Source: CAWIJJ01 sp963836425
GTDB taxonomy: Bacteria > Acidobacteriota > Terriglobia > Bryobacterales > Bryobacteraceae
Direction of reading: 5' to 3'
DNA length: 64,000 nt
Assembly (NCBI GenBank): GCA_963836425.1
Contig: CAWIJJ010000015.1
Coordinates: forward strand, 62,001 to 126,000
Part shown: in pieces, positions 40,128 to 49,290 of the stretch
How positions within the stretch are numbered: the first letter of the stretch is position 1
How the letters are laid out: every line of letters begins with the position of its first letter
Translations under genes and position numbers: made by a program
The notes under the pieces: generated by a model
Seen by the model: the letters and a program-made list of their open reading frames with translations, nothing else
The model's database searches: none
What the model was told of the DNA's origin: nothing

Positions 40128-41585
40128 ATGAGCTCAAATTCCGAACGCAGGGCAGGCGGATGGCTGTCGCCTGTCATTCATCTGTGCAACAACTGGATCA
40201 GCCTGGCGGGGGTGGTGCTGGTGACCACCGCCACCATTCTCTGGATCTTTCTCCTGCCCATCACGATACACGGAGAAACCGACAATCCGTACCTGGGGAT
40301 TCTGGCATTTCTGGTAATCCCGGCGCCCTTTTTCGCCGGGCTGGTTATGATTCCGCTGGGCATGTGGGTGAAGCGGAAGCGTGAAGGGCGGGCGGCTGTG
40401 TACCCGCCGGAATTTCCGCCGCTCAACTGGCAGAATCACGAACTTCGCAAACTGGTGTACTTCTTCGGAGGCGCCACCCTGATTAATCTGGCCATCGCCA
40501 GCCAGCTCGGCTACGGCGCGGTGAGCTACATGGACTCGGTCACGTTCTGCGGCCAGACCTGCCATGCGGTCATGCAGCCCGAGTATACGGCCTACCAGAA
40601 CTCGCCGCACTCGCGCGTGGAATGCGTCAAATGCCACATCGGGCCGGGCGCGGGATGGTTCGTGAAAAGCAAGCTCTCCGGCGCCGGACAGGTCCTGGCG
40701 GTCGCCTTCAACACGTATCCGCGGCCGATTCCCGCCCCGGTGCACAACCTGCGCCCGGCGCGCGAGACCTGCGAGGCGTGCCACTGGCCGCAGAAGTACG
40801 GCGAGGACCGGGTGCGCGTGATCACCAAGTTCGCGGAGGATGAGACCAACAGCGCCACCAAGACCGTGCTGCTGCTGAAGATCGGCGGCGGCAACCACGG
40901 CGTGGGAATTCACGGCACCCACCTCGGCGTCGGCGTGCGCATCCGCTACGGACACTCGGACGAGGCGCGGCAAACCATCCCGTGGGTGGAGTACGACGTC
41001 AACGGGAAGAAGACGGTCTACGCAGCCGAGGGCGCAAAGCCCGACGGCGCCGGGCTGGCCATTCGCGAGATGGACTGCATGGACTGCCACAACCGTCCCT
41101 CCCACGCCTACGAACTTCCCGATCGCGGCCTCGACCGCGCCATGAACGCGGGACAGGTTTCCGCCGCGCTGCCCTTCGCCAAAAAGGAGGGCCTGGAAAT
41201 TCTGAAGGCCCAGTACGCCTCGCGCGAAGAGGCCGCGCAGCGGATTCCGGCCGCCTTCGAGCGGTATTACCAGGAGAAATATCCGCAGATCTGGGCGGAA
41301 CGGCAAGCCGAGGTGAAAGCGTCCAGCCTGGGCGTGCTGGACATCTGGAACCGGAACATCTTCCCGGCTATGAATGTCACCTGGGGCCGGTATCCGATCA
41401 ACATTGGACATACGGATTTCCCGGGCTGTTTCCGGTGCCATGACGACGCGCACAAGGCGCAGGGCGGCGCGACCATCGCGCAGGATTGCGGCACCTGCCA
41501 CAACCTGCTGGCCATGGACGAGACGAACCCGAAGATCCTGACCGAGCTGGGTGTGACGGAGCCCAAACCGGCGGAGCAGAAGTAG
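40128..41585 (+). CDS. Six-heme NapC/NirT-type membrane cytochrome c
   Basis: 485 residues. Two N-terminal transmembrane helices (about 25-45 and 57-80) and a third near 107-130 precede the heme region. Five CxxCH motifs (residues 166, 215, 317, 434, 454) and one longer C-x-x-x-C-H (CGQTCH, 141) are present. The first cluster (MDSVTFCGQTCHAVMQPEY, SPHSRVECVKCHIGPGAGW) is the NapC/NirT quinol-oxidising signature. In size and layout it recalls ImcH of Geobacter. Encoded 10 bp after the CbcL-like gene, so two quinol dehydrogenases may work together or feed different carriers. Confidence 0.85.
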   Translation: MSSNSERRAGGWLSPVIHLCNNWISLAGVVLVTTATILWIFLLPITIHGETDNPYLGILAFLVIPAPFFAGLVMIPLGMWVKRKREGRAAVYPPEFPPLNWQNHELRKLVYFFGGATLINLAIASQLGYGAVSYMDSVTFCGQTCHAVMQPEYTAYQNSPHSRVECVKCHIGPGAGWFVKSKLSGAGQVLAVAFNTYPRPIPAPVHNLRPARETCEACHWPQKYGEDRVRVITKFAEDETNSATKTVLLLKIGGGNHGVGIHGTHLGVGVRIRYGHSDEARQTIPWVEYDVNGKKTVYAAEGAKPDGAGLAIREMDCMDCHNRPSHAYELPDRGLDRAMNAGQVSAALPFAKKEGLEILKAQYASREEAAQRIPAAFERYYQEKYPQIWAERQAEVKASSLGVLDIWNRNIFPAMNVTWGRYPINIGHTDFPGCFRCHDDAHKAQGGATIAQDCGTCHNLLAMDETNPKILTELGVTEPKPAEQK

Positions 41586-41594
41586 CGCGCCATT

Positions 41595-41621
41595 TCAGGG
41601 CCGGCCGGGAGGCCGGTCCTA
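41595..41621. repeat. REP-like hairpin at a convergent gene junction (second copy)
   Basis: A 9-bp stem (41598-41606 with 41611-41619, one G-T pair) closes a GGGA loop. Flanks and stem resemble the element at 30408-30438, and both overlap the end of a minus-strand gene. Likely a dispersed palindromic repeat also serving as bidirectional terminator. Confidence 0.5.
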
Positions 41622-41984
41622 CTCCAGCTTGATACCCGAGTTCTTCAGGGCTCGCCAGCCTCCATCGAGGGAGATGGCGTTGCGGTAACCCATTTTCTGC
41701 AGGTTGTCCGCGCTCAGGGCAGACCGATAGCCGCCGCCGCAGTAGAGCACGAGCGTGGCGGACTGGTCCGGCACCTTGGTCTCGATATCGCGCTCGATGA
41801 CCCCTTTGCTCATGTGAATGGCGCCCGACACGTGCCCCGCGGCGTACTCGCTCTCTTCGCGGGTATCGACGAGTATATGGGGCTCGCCGGCGGCCAGCAT
41901 GCGGCGGTACTCATCCACGTCGATCTGCCGGATGCGCGATTTGGCGTCGTTAACCAGGGCTAGAAAACCGGGGTTGTGGGCCAT
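41619..41984 (-). CDS. Rhodanese-like protein
   Basis: 121 residues, one rhodanese domain: HILVDTREESEYAAGHVSGA is the N-terminal signature and LVLYCGGGYRSALSADNLQK holds the active-site Cys in the loop CGGGYRS. It may transfer sulfane sulfur. No signal peptide, so cytoplasmic. It is convergent with the cytochrome operon and 15 bp downstream of murA on the same strand. Confidence 0.88.
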   Translation of the reverse strand: MAHNPGFLALVNDAKSRIRQIDVDEYRRMLAAGEPHILVDTREESEYAAGHVSGAIHMSKGVIERDIETKVPDQSATLVLYCGGGYRSALSADNLQKMGYRNAISLDGGWRALKNSGIKLE

Positions 41985-41999
41985 CAGACGGTGGTGCTC

Positions 42000-43256
42000 C
42001 TATTCCGCGCGGCGGATGTGCGCTCCGGCGCGTGCCAGTTTCGCCTCGATTTTCTCATAGCCCCGGTCAATGTGGTAAACACGGTCGATGACGGTCTCGC
42101 CCTGGGCGACCAGCGCCGCCAGGACGAGCGAAGCGCTGGCACGCAAGTCCGACGCGATGACGCCTGCGCCGGTGAGCAGCCGCGGCCCGGCCACGATGGC
42201 CTGCTTGCCGTCCAGACGGATGTTGGCGCCCATCCGGACCAGTTCCTGGGCATGCATGAAGCGGTTTTCGAAGATCGTTTCGACGACGATGGCTATGCCT
42301 TCAGCCTGAGTCATCAGCGCCATGTACTGCGCCTGCAGGTCGGTGGCGAAGCCTGGATACTCTTCGGTGGTCATGTCCACCGAACGGAGTCGTCCGCCGC
42401 CGCGCACGCGAAGAGTGTCGGGGCCCGGCTGTGTCACGTTCACGCCGCATTGTTGCAGCTTGGACACGAGCGCGGAGACGTGCTCGGGATTGCACTGGGA
42501 TACGGTGAGGTCGCCTCCGGTGATGGCTCCGGCGATCAGGAAGGTGCCGGCTTCGATGCGGTCGGGGATGATGGCGTGTTCGGCGCCGTGAAGCCGCTCC
42601 ACGCCCTGAATCCGGATGGTGGACGTGCCGGCGCCTTCGATCTGCGCGCCCATCGCGAGCAGCAGTTCGGCAAGATCCACGACTTCTGGTTCGCGGGCCG
42701 CGTTGCGGAGGATGGTTTCTCCTTTTGCCAGCGTGGCGGCCATCATCAGGTCCTCGGTTCCGGTGACGGTGATCCGGTCGAAGTGAATGGTGCCGCCGCG
42801 GAGACCGTCGGGGGCGACCGCCTCGATGTATCCGTGCGCCTGCTCGATCCGTGCGCCGAGCTGTTCCAGGCCGAAAATATGCAGGTTGATGGGCCGCGCG
42901 CCGATGGCGCAGCCGCCGGGCATCGACACTCGCGCCCGTCCGCAGCGCGCCACCAGCGGGCCCAGCACCAGGCTGGAGGCACGCATGGTCTTCACCAGCT
43001 CGTAGGGAGCCTCCGGGCAGACGATCTTCGGAGTTTCGAGCTTCACCGTTCCGCCCAGCACGTCGGTGCGGGCGCCGATATCCACCAGCAGGCGCTGCAT
43101 GGTGCGGATGTCCCGCACGCGCGGAATCCGGTGCAGCGTCACGGTTTCCTCGGTTAGCAGCGCAGCCGCCAGCGCGGGCAGTGCGGAATTCTTCGAACCG
43201 CTGGTCTCGATGCTGCCGTGGAGGGCGATGCCGCCCTGAATGACGAACTTATCCAT
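42000..43256 (-). CDS. murA: UDP-N-acetylglucosamine 1-carboxyvinyltransferase
   Basis: 418 residues. IETSGSKNSALPALAAALL contains the catalytic Lys, and RVSMPGGCAIGARPINLH the Cys that binds phosphoenolpyruvate and is the fosfomycin target. RLRSVDMTTEEYPGFATDLQ and ENRFMHAQELVRMGANI complete the family. It catalyses the first committed step of peptidoglycan synthesis. It overlaps murQ by 8 bp, linking wall synthesis with wall-sugar recycling. Confidence 0.96.
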   Translation of the reverse strand: MDKFVIQGGIALHGSIETSGSKNSALPALAAALLTEETVTLHRIPRVRDIRTMQRLLVDIGARTDVLGGTVKLETPKIVCPEAPYELVKTMRASSLVLGPLVARCGRARVSMPGGCAIGARPINLHIFGLEQLGARIEQAHGYIEAVAPDGLRGGTIHFDRITVTGTEDLMMAATLAKGETILRNAAREPEVVDLAELLLAMGAQIEGAGTSTIRIQGVERLHGAEHAIIPDRIEAGTFLIAGAITGGDLTVSQCNPEHVSALVSKLQQCGVNVTQPGPDTLRVRGGGRLRSVDMTTEEYPGFATDLQAQYMALMTQAEGIAIVVETIFENRFMHAQELVRMGANIRLDGKQAIVAGPRLLTGAGVIASDLRASASLVLAALVAQGETVIDRVYHIDRGYEKIEAKLARAGAHIRRAE

Positions 43257-44139
43257 TGAGCGCTCTCGTTAAACTGCCGCCGGCGGCGGCCAACCGGTAT
43301 TCGGCCTGCTCGCGTCCGGCGCCTGTCTTGGCCATCAGTATGGCGATTCTGACGTGATTTCCACCGGCCTCCAGCAATTCGCCGGCCCGTTCGTAGGACA
43401 CCCCCGTCGCCTGCGCCACAATGCGCCGCGCGCGGTCCTGGAGCTTGGTATTTTTCGGTTGAACGTTGACCATGAGGTTTCCGAAGACGTATCCCAAGCG
43501 AATGAACGCTCCCGTGGAGAGCATGTTAAGGACCAGTTTCTGGGCGGTGCCGGACTTCATCCGGGTAGAACCGGCCACCACTTCGGGGCCGACCAGGAGT
43601 GTGATCGGGATCTTGACAGCGCGGGCCAGTTCCGATTCGGGCGTGCAACTGATTCCGATGGTGAGCGCTCCCATACGGCGGGCTTCGGCCATGGCGCCGA
43701 GCACGTACGGAGTGCGGCCGCTGGCGGCAAGTCCCACCAGGACATCGCCCGCCGAGAAGCCGCGCAATTTCAGGTCGTGGACGCCGATCGCCGGATCGTC
43801 CTCGGTCACTTCGGTGGAACGGCTGAGGGCGCCCTCGCCGCCGGCAATGATTCCCTGCACCAGGTCGGCGGGAACGCCGAAGGTGGGTGGACATTCGGAC
43901 GCATCCAGCACGCCCAGGCGACCGCTGGTGCCGGCGCCGATGTAGAAGAGCCGCCCCCCCGTCCGGAAAGCGTCCACGATAGCGTCCACGGCTCGTGCGA
44001 TGGCAGGGATCTCCCGGCCGACTGCATCGGCCACTTTCTGGTCCTCGGCGTTGATGATCCGCAGGGCCTCTTCGGTGGATACCGCGTCAATTGCCGTAGA
44101 AGCGGGATTCGGCTGTTCCGTAAGGAGTTTTTCGAGCAT
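43249..44139 (-). CDS. murQ: N-acetylmuramic acid 6-phosphate etherase
   Basis: 296 residues with a SIS domain. RLFYIGAGTSGRLGVLDASE carries the phosphosugar-binding loop, ECPPTFGVP follows, and GLAASGRTPYVLGAM plus GPEVVAGSTRMKSGTAQK are the family signature. It cleaves the lactyl ether of MurNAc-6-phosphate during muropeptide recycling. First gene of murQ-murA. Confidence 0.95.
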   Translation of the reverse strand: MLEKLLTEQPNPASTAIDAVSTEEALRIINAEDQKVADAVGREIPAIARAVDAIVDAFRTGGRLFYIGAGTSGRLGVLDASECPPTFGVPADLVQGIIAGGEGALSRSTEVTEDDPAIGVHDLKLRGFSAGDVLVGLAASGRTPYVLGAMAEARRMGALTIGISCTPESELARAVKIPITLLVGPEVVAGSTRMKSGTAQKLVLNMLSTGAFIRLGYVFGNLMVNVQPKNTKLQDRARRIVAQATGVSYERAGELLEAGGNHVRIAILMAKTGAGREQAEYRLAAAGGSLTRALNG

Positions 44140-44197
44140 TGTCAGGCGGTGTGCGAAAAGCGCTACTCCAGCCTAACACCACGCTATATTCGAATTA

Positions 44198-44749
44198 GTG
44201 CGCTACTTTTTCAGCCGCCGAATCCCGCACGCGGATGCCATCCTTCTGGTGGAAAGCGGATCGCGCACCCTGGTAGAACGCGTGATTCCGGGTCTGCGGG
44301 AGATCTGGGGCGAGGACGTGTCCGTGGACCTGGTTACCTGCTACTCGAAACTGCCGGCCGGCTTCGACCAGCGCAATACGCGCGTCTACTGTGTGACCGA
44401 GTACCGCGGACGGGAAGCGCGCGGGCGGCTGTTCCGGGAACTGGCGCGCAACCGCTATGCTCTCGTGGGCATCGTGTGCTCGGGCGAGCCGCTGATGACC
44501 AAATGGAAGTGGGCACTGGCCGCGCGGCTTCGCGCGAAAATATTCATCATCAACGAGAACGGCGATTATTTTTGGCTGGATCGCGGGCACCTGGATCCGT
44601 TGCGCCAGTTTGTGATATTACGTGCAGGGCTGGCCGGGGCCGGTGCGGTTCGCACACTGGCGCGGGTGTTTTCCTTTCCGTTCACTTTGGCCTATCTGCT
44701 ACTCTATGCAACGACTGTCCATGCCCGGAGAGCCCTTCGCAGAGGTTGA
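44198..44749 (+). CDS. Unknown protein with C-terminal membrane segment
   Basis: 183 residues from GTG 44198. ADAILLVESGSRTLVERVIP and VDLVTCYSKLPAGFDQRNTR look like a Rossmann-type alpha/beta domain, and FIINENGDYFWLDRGHLDPL is a conspicuous conserved-looking segment. Near the end FPFTLAYLLLYATTVHA may cross the membrane, followed by Arg-rich residues. It may be related to lipid-linked sugar enzymes, but I do not recognise a family. It ends 3 bp before the oxidoreductase. Confidence 0.55.
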   Translation: MRYFFSRRIPHADAILLVESGSRTLVERVIPGLREIWGEDVSVDLVTCYSKLPAGFDQRNTRVYCVTEYRGREARGRLFRELARNRYALVGIVCSGEPLMTKWKWALAARLRAKIFIINENGDYFWLDRGHLDPLRQFVILRAGLAGAGAVRTLARVFSFPFTLAYLLLYATTVHARRALRRG

Positions 44750-44752
44750 ACT

Positions 44753-45724
44753 ATGAAAGCCATCCATGTTGCAACGCCCGGCGGGCCGGAAAGCATGCAG
44801 CTTGTGGAAACGCGAACGCCGGCTCCGGGACCGCGGCAGGCGCTGGTGCGGATTGCCGCCAGCGGCGTTAATTTCATCGACGTCTACTTTCGAACCGGGC
44901 TCTACAAAGCCGATCTTCCGGTCACCCTGGGCAGCGAGGGTGCAGGCGTGGTGGAAGCAGTGGGTCCGGACGTGAGCGAAGTGGCAACCGGGGACCGCGT
45001 AGCCTGGGCCATGACCCGCGGATCCTACGCCGAGTTTGCAGTGGTGCCCGCGGCCCAGTTGGTGAAGATCCCGGACTCGCTCGATTTCAATACCGCCGCG
45101 GCCGCCATGCTGCAAGGGATGACCGCGCATTACCTGACCCATTCCACTTACCCGCTCAAGAACGGAGAGTCCTGCCTCGTGCACGCGGCGGCGGGTGGCG
45201 CCGGCGGGTTGACCGTGCAGATGGCCAAGTCGCTCGGCGCGCGGGTTTTCGGAACCGTTTCTACCGAGGAAAAGGCAGCCATCGCCCGCAAGAGCGGGGC
45301 CGACGAGGTGATCCTCTATACCGAGCGCGAATTCGACGTGGAAGTCCGGCGCCTGACCGACGGGCGAGGCGTGGACGTGGTTTACGACTCGGTTGGCAAG
45401 ACCACTTTCGAAAAGAGCCTCAACTCGCTCCGGCCCCGCGGCGTCCTGGTGCTGTTCGGACAATCCAGCGGACCGGTGGCGCCGTTCGATCCGGGCATTC
45501 TGAACGCGAAAGGGTCGCTCTATCTGACCAGGCCCAGCCTCGGGCACTACCTCCTGAACCGCGAGGAGTTGCTCTGGCGGGCGGGAGACGTTCTGGACCA
45601 GGTCGCCTCCGGCCATCTGAAGCTGAGGATCGACAAGGCCTATCCGCTCGCGGATGCAGCGGCAGCGCACCGGGACCTGGAAGGACGCAAAACCGCGGGA
45701 AAGCTGCTGCTGACGGTTTCCTGA
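44753..45724 (+). CDS. qor: NADPH:quinone oxidoreductase (zinc-free MDR family)
   Basis: 323 residues. GVNFIDVYFRTGLYK and LPVTLGSEGAGVVEAVG are the quinone-oxidoreductase N-terminal motifs; VHAAAGGAGGLTVQMAKSLG binds NADPH; GVDVVYDSVGKTTFEKSLN follows. The zinc-ligand Cys of alcohol dehydrogenases are missing. It reduces quinones, probably by one-electron or two-electron transfer in the cytoplasm. Only 6 bp separate it from the histidine kinase gene. Confidence 0.88.
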   Translation: MKAIHVATPGGPESMQLVETRTPAPGPRQALVRIAASGVNFIDVYFRTGLYKADLPVTLGSEGAGVVEAVGPDVSEVATGDRVAWAMTRGSYAEFAVVPAAQLVKIPDSLDFNTAAAAMLQGMTAHYLTHSTYPLKNGESCLVHAAAGGAGGLTVQMAKSLGARVFGTVSTEEKAAIARKSGADEVILYTEREFDVEVRRLTDGRGVDVVYDSVGKTTFEKSLNSLRPRGVLVLFGQSSGPVAPFDPGILNAKGSLYLTRPSLGHYLLNREELLWRAGDVLDQVASGHLKLRIDKAYPLADAAAAHRDLEGRKTAGKLLLTVS

Positions 45725-45730
45725 ACGCGC

Positions 45731-47572
45731 ATGACCCTTCAGTCCAAGCTGACCCTTGGGTACGTGCTTCTGGCGGTATTCATGGTCGCGGTGATTTCCG
45801 CCGTAGACCTGGGAAACAATATCCAGCAGCAGTTCGAATCCACGCTGGAACGGGCCGAGGTCCTCAACCCGGTCGCTACCAAGTACGTGCAGCAGACGCT
45901 GAACTCCCAGCTCAGCACGCCCCTGCGCGAGGCGCTTCACGATCCGAACCTGGCCGCCAGCCTGCTCGAGCTGGTCACCGACGCTCACGCCATCCTAGAA
46001 ATCGCGGTCGTCGATCCTTCCACCAATGAAGTGCTGGCGGACAGCGATCCGGAGCGGCTGGGAGAGAAGTCGGGACCGTACGCCGATTTCCGCGACCTGG
46101 TGGTCGACGGCGGATGGTACAAGAAAGTGCGGCTACTGCTTTCGCGCGATCCGGCCTACTATCAGTTGCAGCGGTCTCCGCTGGCAACCGCCACCGGGCA
46201 GCCGGTGCTCCTGGTGCGGGTCATCATTCACCCTGCGCTCATCCGCAACGATATCCTGCCCGGGCTGAAGCGGAACCTCGAAGTCGCGGCCGCCTCGATG
46301 CTGGGCGCCTTCGCCATCACCTTCCTGTTTTCCACGGTGGCTTTCCGCCCGCTGGGACTGTTGCGGAAACAGCTCGACCTGGTCACCAAGGGAGAGTTCG
46401 AGCCGGAGAACGCCGCCGGCTCCAAAGTGGCCACCGACGAACTTTCGATAATGGCCTCCAAGGTGAGCCTCCTCGGACAGCGGCTGCGCGGCGCGCAGTT
46501 CGAGGTGTCCGACCTGCGCGGGAATATCGACCGGCTTTTACAGGACCTGGAAGACGCGGTCCTGATTTTCAACCGCGAGCGGAGCCTGGTTTTCGCTTCC
46601 GGATCCGTGGAAAAGTTCCTGGGGCGTGAACGGAGCGGGCTGGCGGGCCAAAGCATTTCCGATATCTTTCCACCGGGCGATACGCTCGGGCTGTTCATCG
46701 CGCAGGCATCGCAGACGGGCCGCGCCATCCGCGGCCGGCGCGTGCCGGTGCGATCATTGGCCGATCCTGATTCGACACTGGCCGTGGTCCTGCTCTCCGT
46801 TGACAACCTGGAGACCCTGCCGGGCGCCGCCGGCTCGGGCTCCGGGCTGCTGGTCCGGCTGCGCGATCCGGAAGCCGAGCGGAAGATCGGCCGTCAGTTG
46901 CAGACAGCCGACCGGCTCGCCGCCATCAGCCGCGTTTCGAGCGGCGTGGCGCACGAAGTGAAGAATCCGCTCAACGCCATCCTGCTCCACATCGAAGTGG
47001 CCAAGGCCAAACTGTCGCGCGGGGACACGGACGTGCAGCCGCAGATGGAGATCATCAGCCGCGAGATTTTGCGCCTGGACCGGGTGGTGAAGACGTTCCT
47101 GGATTTCACCCGTCCGGTCGAACTCAAACTCGCCAACGTGACCGTGCGGGAACTGCTGGACGAGGTGGTGGACCTGGCCCGTCCGCAGGCGGACGCAGGT
47201 CAAATCCAGGTGCATGTAGACCAGCAGGCCGAAGGGCTGGAACTTCGGGTTGACCGCGACCTGCTCAAACAGGCCATGCTCAACCTGGTCGTGAACGCCA
47301 TCGAAGCGATGCCCTCGGGCGGCGACCTCACCTTTGAGGCCATCCCGGGTGAGGACACGGTGGAGATACGAATCACCGATACCGGAAAGGGGATTCCGCC
47401 GGAACTGCGCGATAAGATTTTCCGGTTGTATTTCACCACCCGTAAGGAGGGCTCCGGCATCGGACTGGCGATGAGTTTTCGGATTGTGCAACTGCACGAT
47501 GGTACAATCGATTTCACCAGCGAACCGGGCAAGGGAACGACTTTCTTCATCCGCCTGCCGATTGCGGTGTGA
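45731..47572 (+). CDS. Membrane sensor histidine kinase
   Basis: 613 residues: transmembrane helix at about 8-25, a periplasmic sensor part to about 175 (with EIAVVDPSTNEVLADSDPER, a Cache-like look), a second helix at 190-210, HAMP (RPLGLLRKQLDLVTKGEF), a PAS domain (AVLIFNRERSLVFASG), then the kinase core. His408 sits in SGVAHEVKNPLNAILLHIEV; the N box is MLNLVVNAIEAMPSG, followed by ITDTGKGIPPELRDKIF and the G box with YFTTRKEGSGIGLAMSF. No response regulator gene is adjacent; an NtrC-type partner such as the activator at 35706 is possible but untested. Confidence 0.9.
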   Translation: MTLQSKLTLGYVLLAVFMVAVISAVDLGNNIQQQFESTLERAEVLNPVATKYVQQTLNSQLSTPLREALHDPNLAASLLELVTDAHAILEIAVVDPSTNEVLADSDPERLGEKSGPYADFRDLVVDGGWYKKVRLLLSRDPAYYQLQRSPLATATGQPVLLVRVIIHPALIRNDILPGLKRNLEVAAASMLGAFAITFLFSTVAFRPLGLLRKQLDLVTKGEFEPENAAGSKVATDELSIMASKVSLLGQRLRGAQFEVSDLRGNIDRLLQDLEDAVLIFNRERSLVFASGSVEKFLGRERSGLAGQSISDIFPPGDTLGLFIAQASQTGRAIRGRRVPVRSLADPDSTLAVVLLSVDNLETLPGAAGSGSGLLVRLRDPEAERKIGRQLQTADRLAAISRVSSGVAHEVKNPLNAILLHIEVAKAKLSRGDTDVQPQMEIISREILRLDRVVKTFLDFTRPVELKLANVTVRELLDEVVDLARPQADAGQIQVHVDQQAEGLELRVDRDLLKQAMLNLVVNAIEAMPSGGDLTFEAIPGEDTVEIRITDTGKGIPPELRDKIFRLYFTTRKEGSGIGLAMSFRIVQLHDGTIDFTSEPGKGTTFFIRLPIAV

Positions 47573-47585
47573 AAAGGCGAACGTG

Positions 47586-48194
47586 ATGCGGAGCGCGAAG
47601 GCAGTAATCACCGTCCTGCTGGCATTACCGTTGGCCGGCTGCCTGTTCCGGAGCAAGCCTCCGGCTGCCAAGGTTACGCCGGTGGCGCCGGCCCCGGTCG
47701 CCCGCAAGACGCAGCCCCAGCCGCCCCCGGCTCCTCTCTCCACCCCGCAGACAAATGTGAAATTGCCCCCGGAACAAACCGTGAGTCCGGAAGCGCTGGC
47801 CACCACCCAACCGCCCGATGAACCCGTGCTTCCGCCGATGCCGCCGCGCCCCGCGCCCCGGCGCTCGCCGCCGGCCGCCGCTCCCAAACCGGCGGAAACG
47901 CAGCAGGCGCCGCAAATTCCCGCGCCGGAAACCGACAGAGGACCCGTGCAGGAAGTGGTCTCGGCGGCCGACCAGAAGCGCTTTCAGGACGACGCGGAAG
48001 ATTTCAAGCGGCAGATCCGCAAGCTGATCGAACAGACCCCGACGCACAAGCTGACGCGTCACCAGATCAGCCTTCGCGACCGCGTCAACTCCTTCGTCAA
48101 ACAATCGGACGACGCGCAGGCGCGCGGCGACATGCGCCAGGCGAGAGAACTGGCCCGCCTGGGCCTGGTGCTGGCCAAGGAGCTTCAACAGTGA
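47586..48194 (+). CDS. Proline-rich lipoprotein
   Basis: 202 residues with AAGG before the ATG. AVITVLLALPLAGCLFRSK is a lipoprotein signal with the lipobox L-A-G-C. Residues 25-125 are very rich in Pro and Ala, a stalk-like linker. The last 80 residues form helices (AADQKRFQDDAEDFKRQIRK, ELARLGLVLAKELQQ), possibly a coiled coil. It might be an envelope scaffold. It overlaps the M24 gene by 4 bp. Confidence 0.75.
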   Translation: MRSAKAVITVLLALPLAGCLFRSKPPAAKVTPVAPAPVARKTQPQPPPAPLSTPQTNVKLPPEQTVSPEALATTQPPDEPVLPPMPPRPAPRRSPPAAAPKPAETQQAPQIPAPETDRGPVQEVVSAADQKRFQDDAEDFKRQIRKLIEQTPTHKLTRHQISLRDRVNSFVKQSDDAQARGDMRQARELARLGLVLAKELQQ

Positions 48195-49273
48195 ATGCCA
48201 GCCAGTACGAGCAGCGCCGGGAGGCGGTCGCCTCCGGACTGGCCGCCCGCAAGCTGCACGCGATGCTGATTTCGGGCGGTCCTAACCTCCGCTATCTCAC
48301 CGGCTTTACAGGCGATAATGCCAACCTGCTGGTGCTTCCCGGCCAGGCCATTCTGTTCACCGACCCGCGATTTGAAATCCAGGCTGCGCAGGAAGTGAGT
48401 TGCCGCATCCGCATCGCCAGGGGGCCGCTGGCGATGGATGTGCTGGCGGCCATTCGCCGGCTGCGGGTGAAGCGCATCGGCTACGAGCCGGCGCGCATGA
48501 ATTGCGACGCGTTCCAAGCGCTCGATTCGCGGCTGCCGGCGGGCGCTTCGCTGCACGCGGTGGCGGGCTGGATCGAGGAGTTGCGCATGATCAAGTCCGA
48601 ACACGAACTGACACTGATCCGGCGCTCGGTCGAAACCAACTCGCGCGCGTTTGAGCAGGCCGTGGCGAAGGTGCGCGTGGGAATGAAAGAATCCGAACTG
48701 GCGGCCGAACTCGAGTACCGGATGCGGCGCCTCGGCGCGGAAAAGCCGAGCTTCGAGACGATTGTCGCGGGCGGTGCGCGTTCGGCATTGCCCCACGCGC
48801 AGCCCACCGAAGCGCGTCTCGAACACGGACAGCTCGCCATCGTGGACATGGGCGCGTTTCAGGACGGCTATGCAAGCGACATGACGCGCATGCTGTTCCT
48901 GGGCCGTCCGACGCCGAAGGTGAAGCGGGCCTACAAGGCGGTCCTGGAGGCGCAACTGGCGGCGATCGACCAGGTTCGCGCCGGTGCGGCCACCGCGCGG
49001 GTGGACGGCGCGGCACGGCGGGTGCTGGCGGGCTATGGACTCGACCGGGCCTTCGTCCATTCCACCGGCCACGGCCTCGGCCTGGAGATTCACGAGCCGC
49101 CCCGCATCGGCAAGCGGGACAAGCACAAGCTTCAGGCCGGCATGGCCGTCACCATTGAGCCCGGCGTGTACATCGAGGGATGGGGCGGGATCCGCATCGA
49201 AGACACGGTGGTAGTGACCGCGACCGGCTGCGAAATCCTCACCCCGACCCCCAAACAGCTGCGGCTGGTGTAA
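48191..49273 (+). CDS. M24 family aminopeptidase (Xaa-Pro type)
   Basis: 360 residues from GTG 48191 (GTGA overlap). N-terminal creatinase-like domain (LHAMLISGGPNLRYLTGFTG), C-terminal pita-bread fold with the five metal ligands: LAIVDMGAFQDGYASDMTRM (two Asp), VHSTGHGLGLEIHE (His), TIEPGVYIEGWGG (Glu) and GIRIEDTVVVT (Glu). No signal peptide; cytoplasmic removal of N-terminal residues before proline is the usual job. Confidence 0.92.
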   Translation: MNASQYEQRREAVASGLAARKLHAMLISGGPNLRYLTGFTGDNANLLVLPGQAILFTDPRFEIQAAQEVSCRIRIARGPLAMDVLAAIRRLRVKRIGYEPARMNCDAFQALDSRLPAGASLHAVAGWIEELRMIKSEHELTLIRRSVETNSRAFEQAVAKVRVGMKESELAAELEYRMRRLGAEKPSFETIVAGGARSALPHAQPTEARLEHGQLAIVDMGAFQDGYASDMTRMLFLGRPTPKVKRAYKAVLEAQLAAIDQVRAGAATARVDGAARRVLAGYGLDRAFVHSTGHGLGLEIHEPPRIGKRDKHKLQAGMAVTIEPGVYIEGWGGIRIEDTVVVTATGCEILTPTPKQLRLV

Positions 49274-49290
49274 GACGGCAATTTCGCGCG

